Origin: an uncultured Alphaproteobacteria bacterium
GTDB taxonomy: Bacteria > Pseudomonadota > Alphaproteobacteria > Rs-D84
Assembly (NCBI GenBank): GCA_947367055.1
Contig: CANBCI010000003.1
Location: 225,508 to 278,623, forward strand
DNA: 53,116 nt
Reading direction: 5' to 3'
Shown here: positions 52,570 through 53,116 of the stretch, piece after piece
Position numbering within the stretch: position 1 is the first letter of the stretch
How the letters are laid out: each line of letters starts with the position of its first letter
Notes under the pieces: model-generated
Databases searched by the model: none
Told to the model about the DNA's origin: nothing
The model's input: only the letters and a program-made list of their open reading frames with translations
Translations under genes and position numbers: made by a program

Positions 52570-52914
52570 CTATCTAGTAAAGGCTTTGATTTTATTTTCC
52601 ATCGTCAAATTTTTGACAATTTTAACATTTGATAAATTATCAGTCGCAATAATAACCGTATCGCCAACATTAGAAAACTCATATGTTTCAATCGGCGAAC
52701 TAGATAAAGCAGATTTTGTGGTTGTAACGACAACACCATTTTTATTAACAAGTAGAAAACGTTTGATATCATGCAGTTGATCACAGGAATGCAATTTGCC
52801 CAACACCAATGCAGTATCAATTTTTTCCATTGACTTAACTTCCATTACTTTGTTATTCTTGCAACCCACCATTCCCAGCAAAGTCAATGTTAACGCAATA
52901 GTATATTTTTTCAT
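52570..52914 (-). CDS. Lipoprotein, paralogue of 52117-52464
   Basis: 114 residues. Lipobox LGMVGC with Cys18 after a short hydrophobic region. KIDTALVLGKLHS and NVGDTVIIATDNLSNVKIVK with NLTMENKIKAFTR match the neighbouring lipoprotein. AAAAGGACC precedes the start. The two genes have separate terminators, so they may be transcribed independently. Between this gene and the rRNA terminator (52915-53015) I see only AT-rich promoter-like sequence. Confidence 0.75.
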   Translation of the reverse strand: MKKYTIALTLTLLGMVGCKNNKVMEVKSMEKIDTALVLGKLHSCDQLHDIKRFLLVNKNGVVVTTTKSALSSSPIETYEFSNVGDTVIIATDNLSNVKIVKNLTMENKIKAFTR

Positions 52915-53015
52915 ATCAGGTCCTTTTTATCACATAATATATATCACACAAAAGTAGACACTGTCAATATTTTTAAAATAATTATTTGAGTTTATAGCCC
53001 GATATATGCTGAATA

Positions 53016-53041
53016 ATAAAAAACCGCCCAATCTGGGCGGT
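53016..53041 (-). terminator. Terminator downstream of the 5S rRNA gene
   Basis: Minus strand ACCGCCCA-GAT-TGGGCGGT followed by T-rich sequence, about 30 nt after the 5S end. Confidence 0.8.
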
Positions 53042-53072
53042 AAATTCGGTTTTTATATCACAACTGGATTTA

Positions 53073-53116
53073 TTCTGGCGACGACCTACTCTTCCGTGGC
53101 TTAAGCCAAAGTACCA
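53073..53116 (-). rRNA. rrf: 5S ribosomal RNA, 3' part (runs off the window)
   Basis: The + strand GGCGACGACCTACTC and TTAAGCCAAAGTACC are the reverse complement of the conserved 5S 3' end of alphaproteobacteria. Only about 44 nt lie inside the window. The rest, and presumably the 23S and 16S genes, lie beyond 53116. Confidence 0.9.

Overview
This window looks like chromosome from a small-genome alphaproteobacterium. The evidence is the 5S rRNA 3' end, a comEC without a metallo-beta-lactamase tail, the mraY-ftsW-murG order, alpha-type housekeeping proteins and short intergenic gaps. Predicted lipoproteins, a lysozyme-inhibitor-like lipoprotein, a PagL-like lipid A deacylase and a cluster of VirB6/TrbL-like membrane proteins suggest a host-associated lifestyle (inference). 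The shortened Fmt and ValRS fit a reduced genome. I see no insertion sequence, integrase or CRISPR array.

Layout. 1-5.6 kb: a MATE transporter behind a strong promoter with an inverted repeat, then accessory genes (two-TM protein, DUF5662-like, UDG-like, GNAT) and an AT-rich alpha/beta-hydrolase-like gene with Cys in the nucleophile elbow. 5.6-7.3 kb: a structured RNA-like segment, tRNA-Glu(CUC), a membrane-anchored coiled-coil protein, rpmH (50 aa) and two small coupled ORFs. 7.3-15 kb: gyrA, a MerR regulator and an APH-fold kinase-like gene on +, facing the DUF2147-valS-thioesterase operon on -. 15-23.6 kb: two small paralogous proteins, then a long - strand envelope operon reading pbp1A, MliC-like, mraY, ftsW, murG, OmpA-like, comF. 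23.7-30.7 kb: comEC, def-fmt-truA, rmuC, two paralogous unknown genes with duplicated terminators, and an inositol-monophosphatase homologue that has lost its catalytic aspartates. 30.7-38.2 kb: rpmE, an unknown gene, then five VirB6/TrbL-like polytopic proteins (one on -, four on +) around a palindromic divergent promoter. 38.2-46.9 kb: dnaQ, a UvrD/PcrA helicase, rplU-rpmA, and two large secreted proteins that share an exact cysteine signature behind Ala/Thr/Ser/Arg-rich N-termini. 46.9-53.1 kb: PagL-like, lipoproteins, a 3-methyladenine glycosylase, a VIT-like protein, a phosphate acyltransferase, a P-loop kinase-like protein, two paralogous lipoproteins and the 3' end of a 5S rRNA gene.

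Genes working together. The pbp1A-to-murG block makes and polymerises lipid II. def, fmt and truA handle formyl-methionine and tRNA pseudouridine. dnaQ, UvrD, rmuC and the glycosylase serve replication and repair. The VirB6-like block and the two cysteine-signature proteins may belong to one secretion or surface system, but no VirB4, VirB8-B11 or VirD4 lies in the window. A recurring feature is promoters whose predicted +1 falls 0-2 nt before the start codon, implying widespread leaderless mRNAs.
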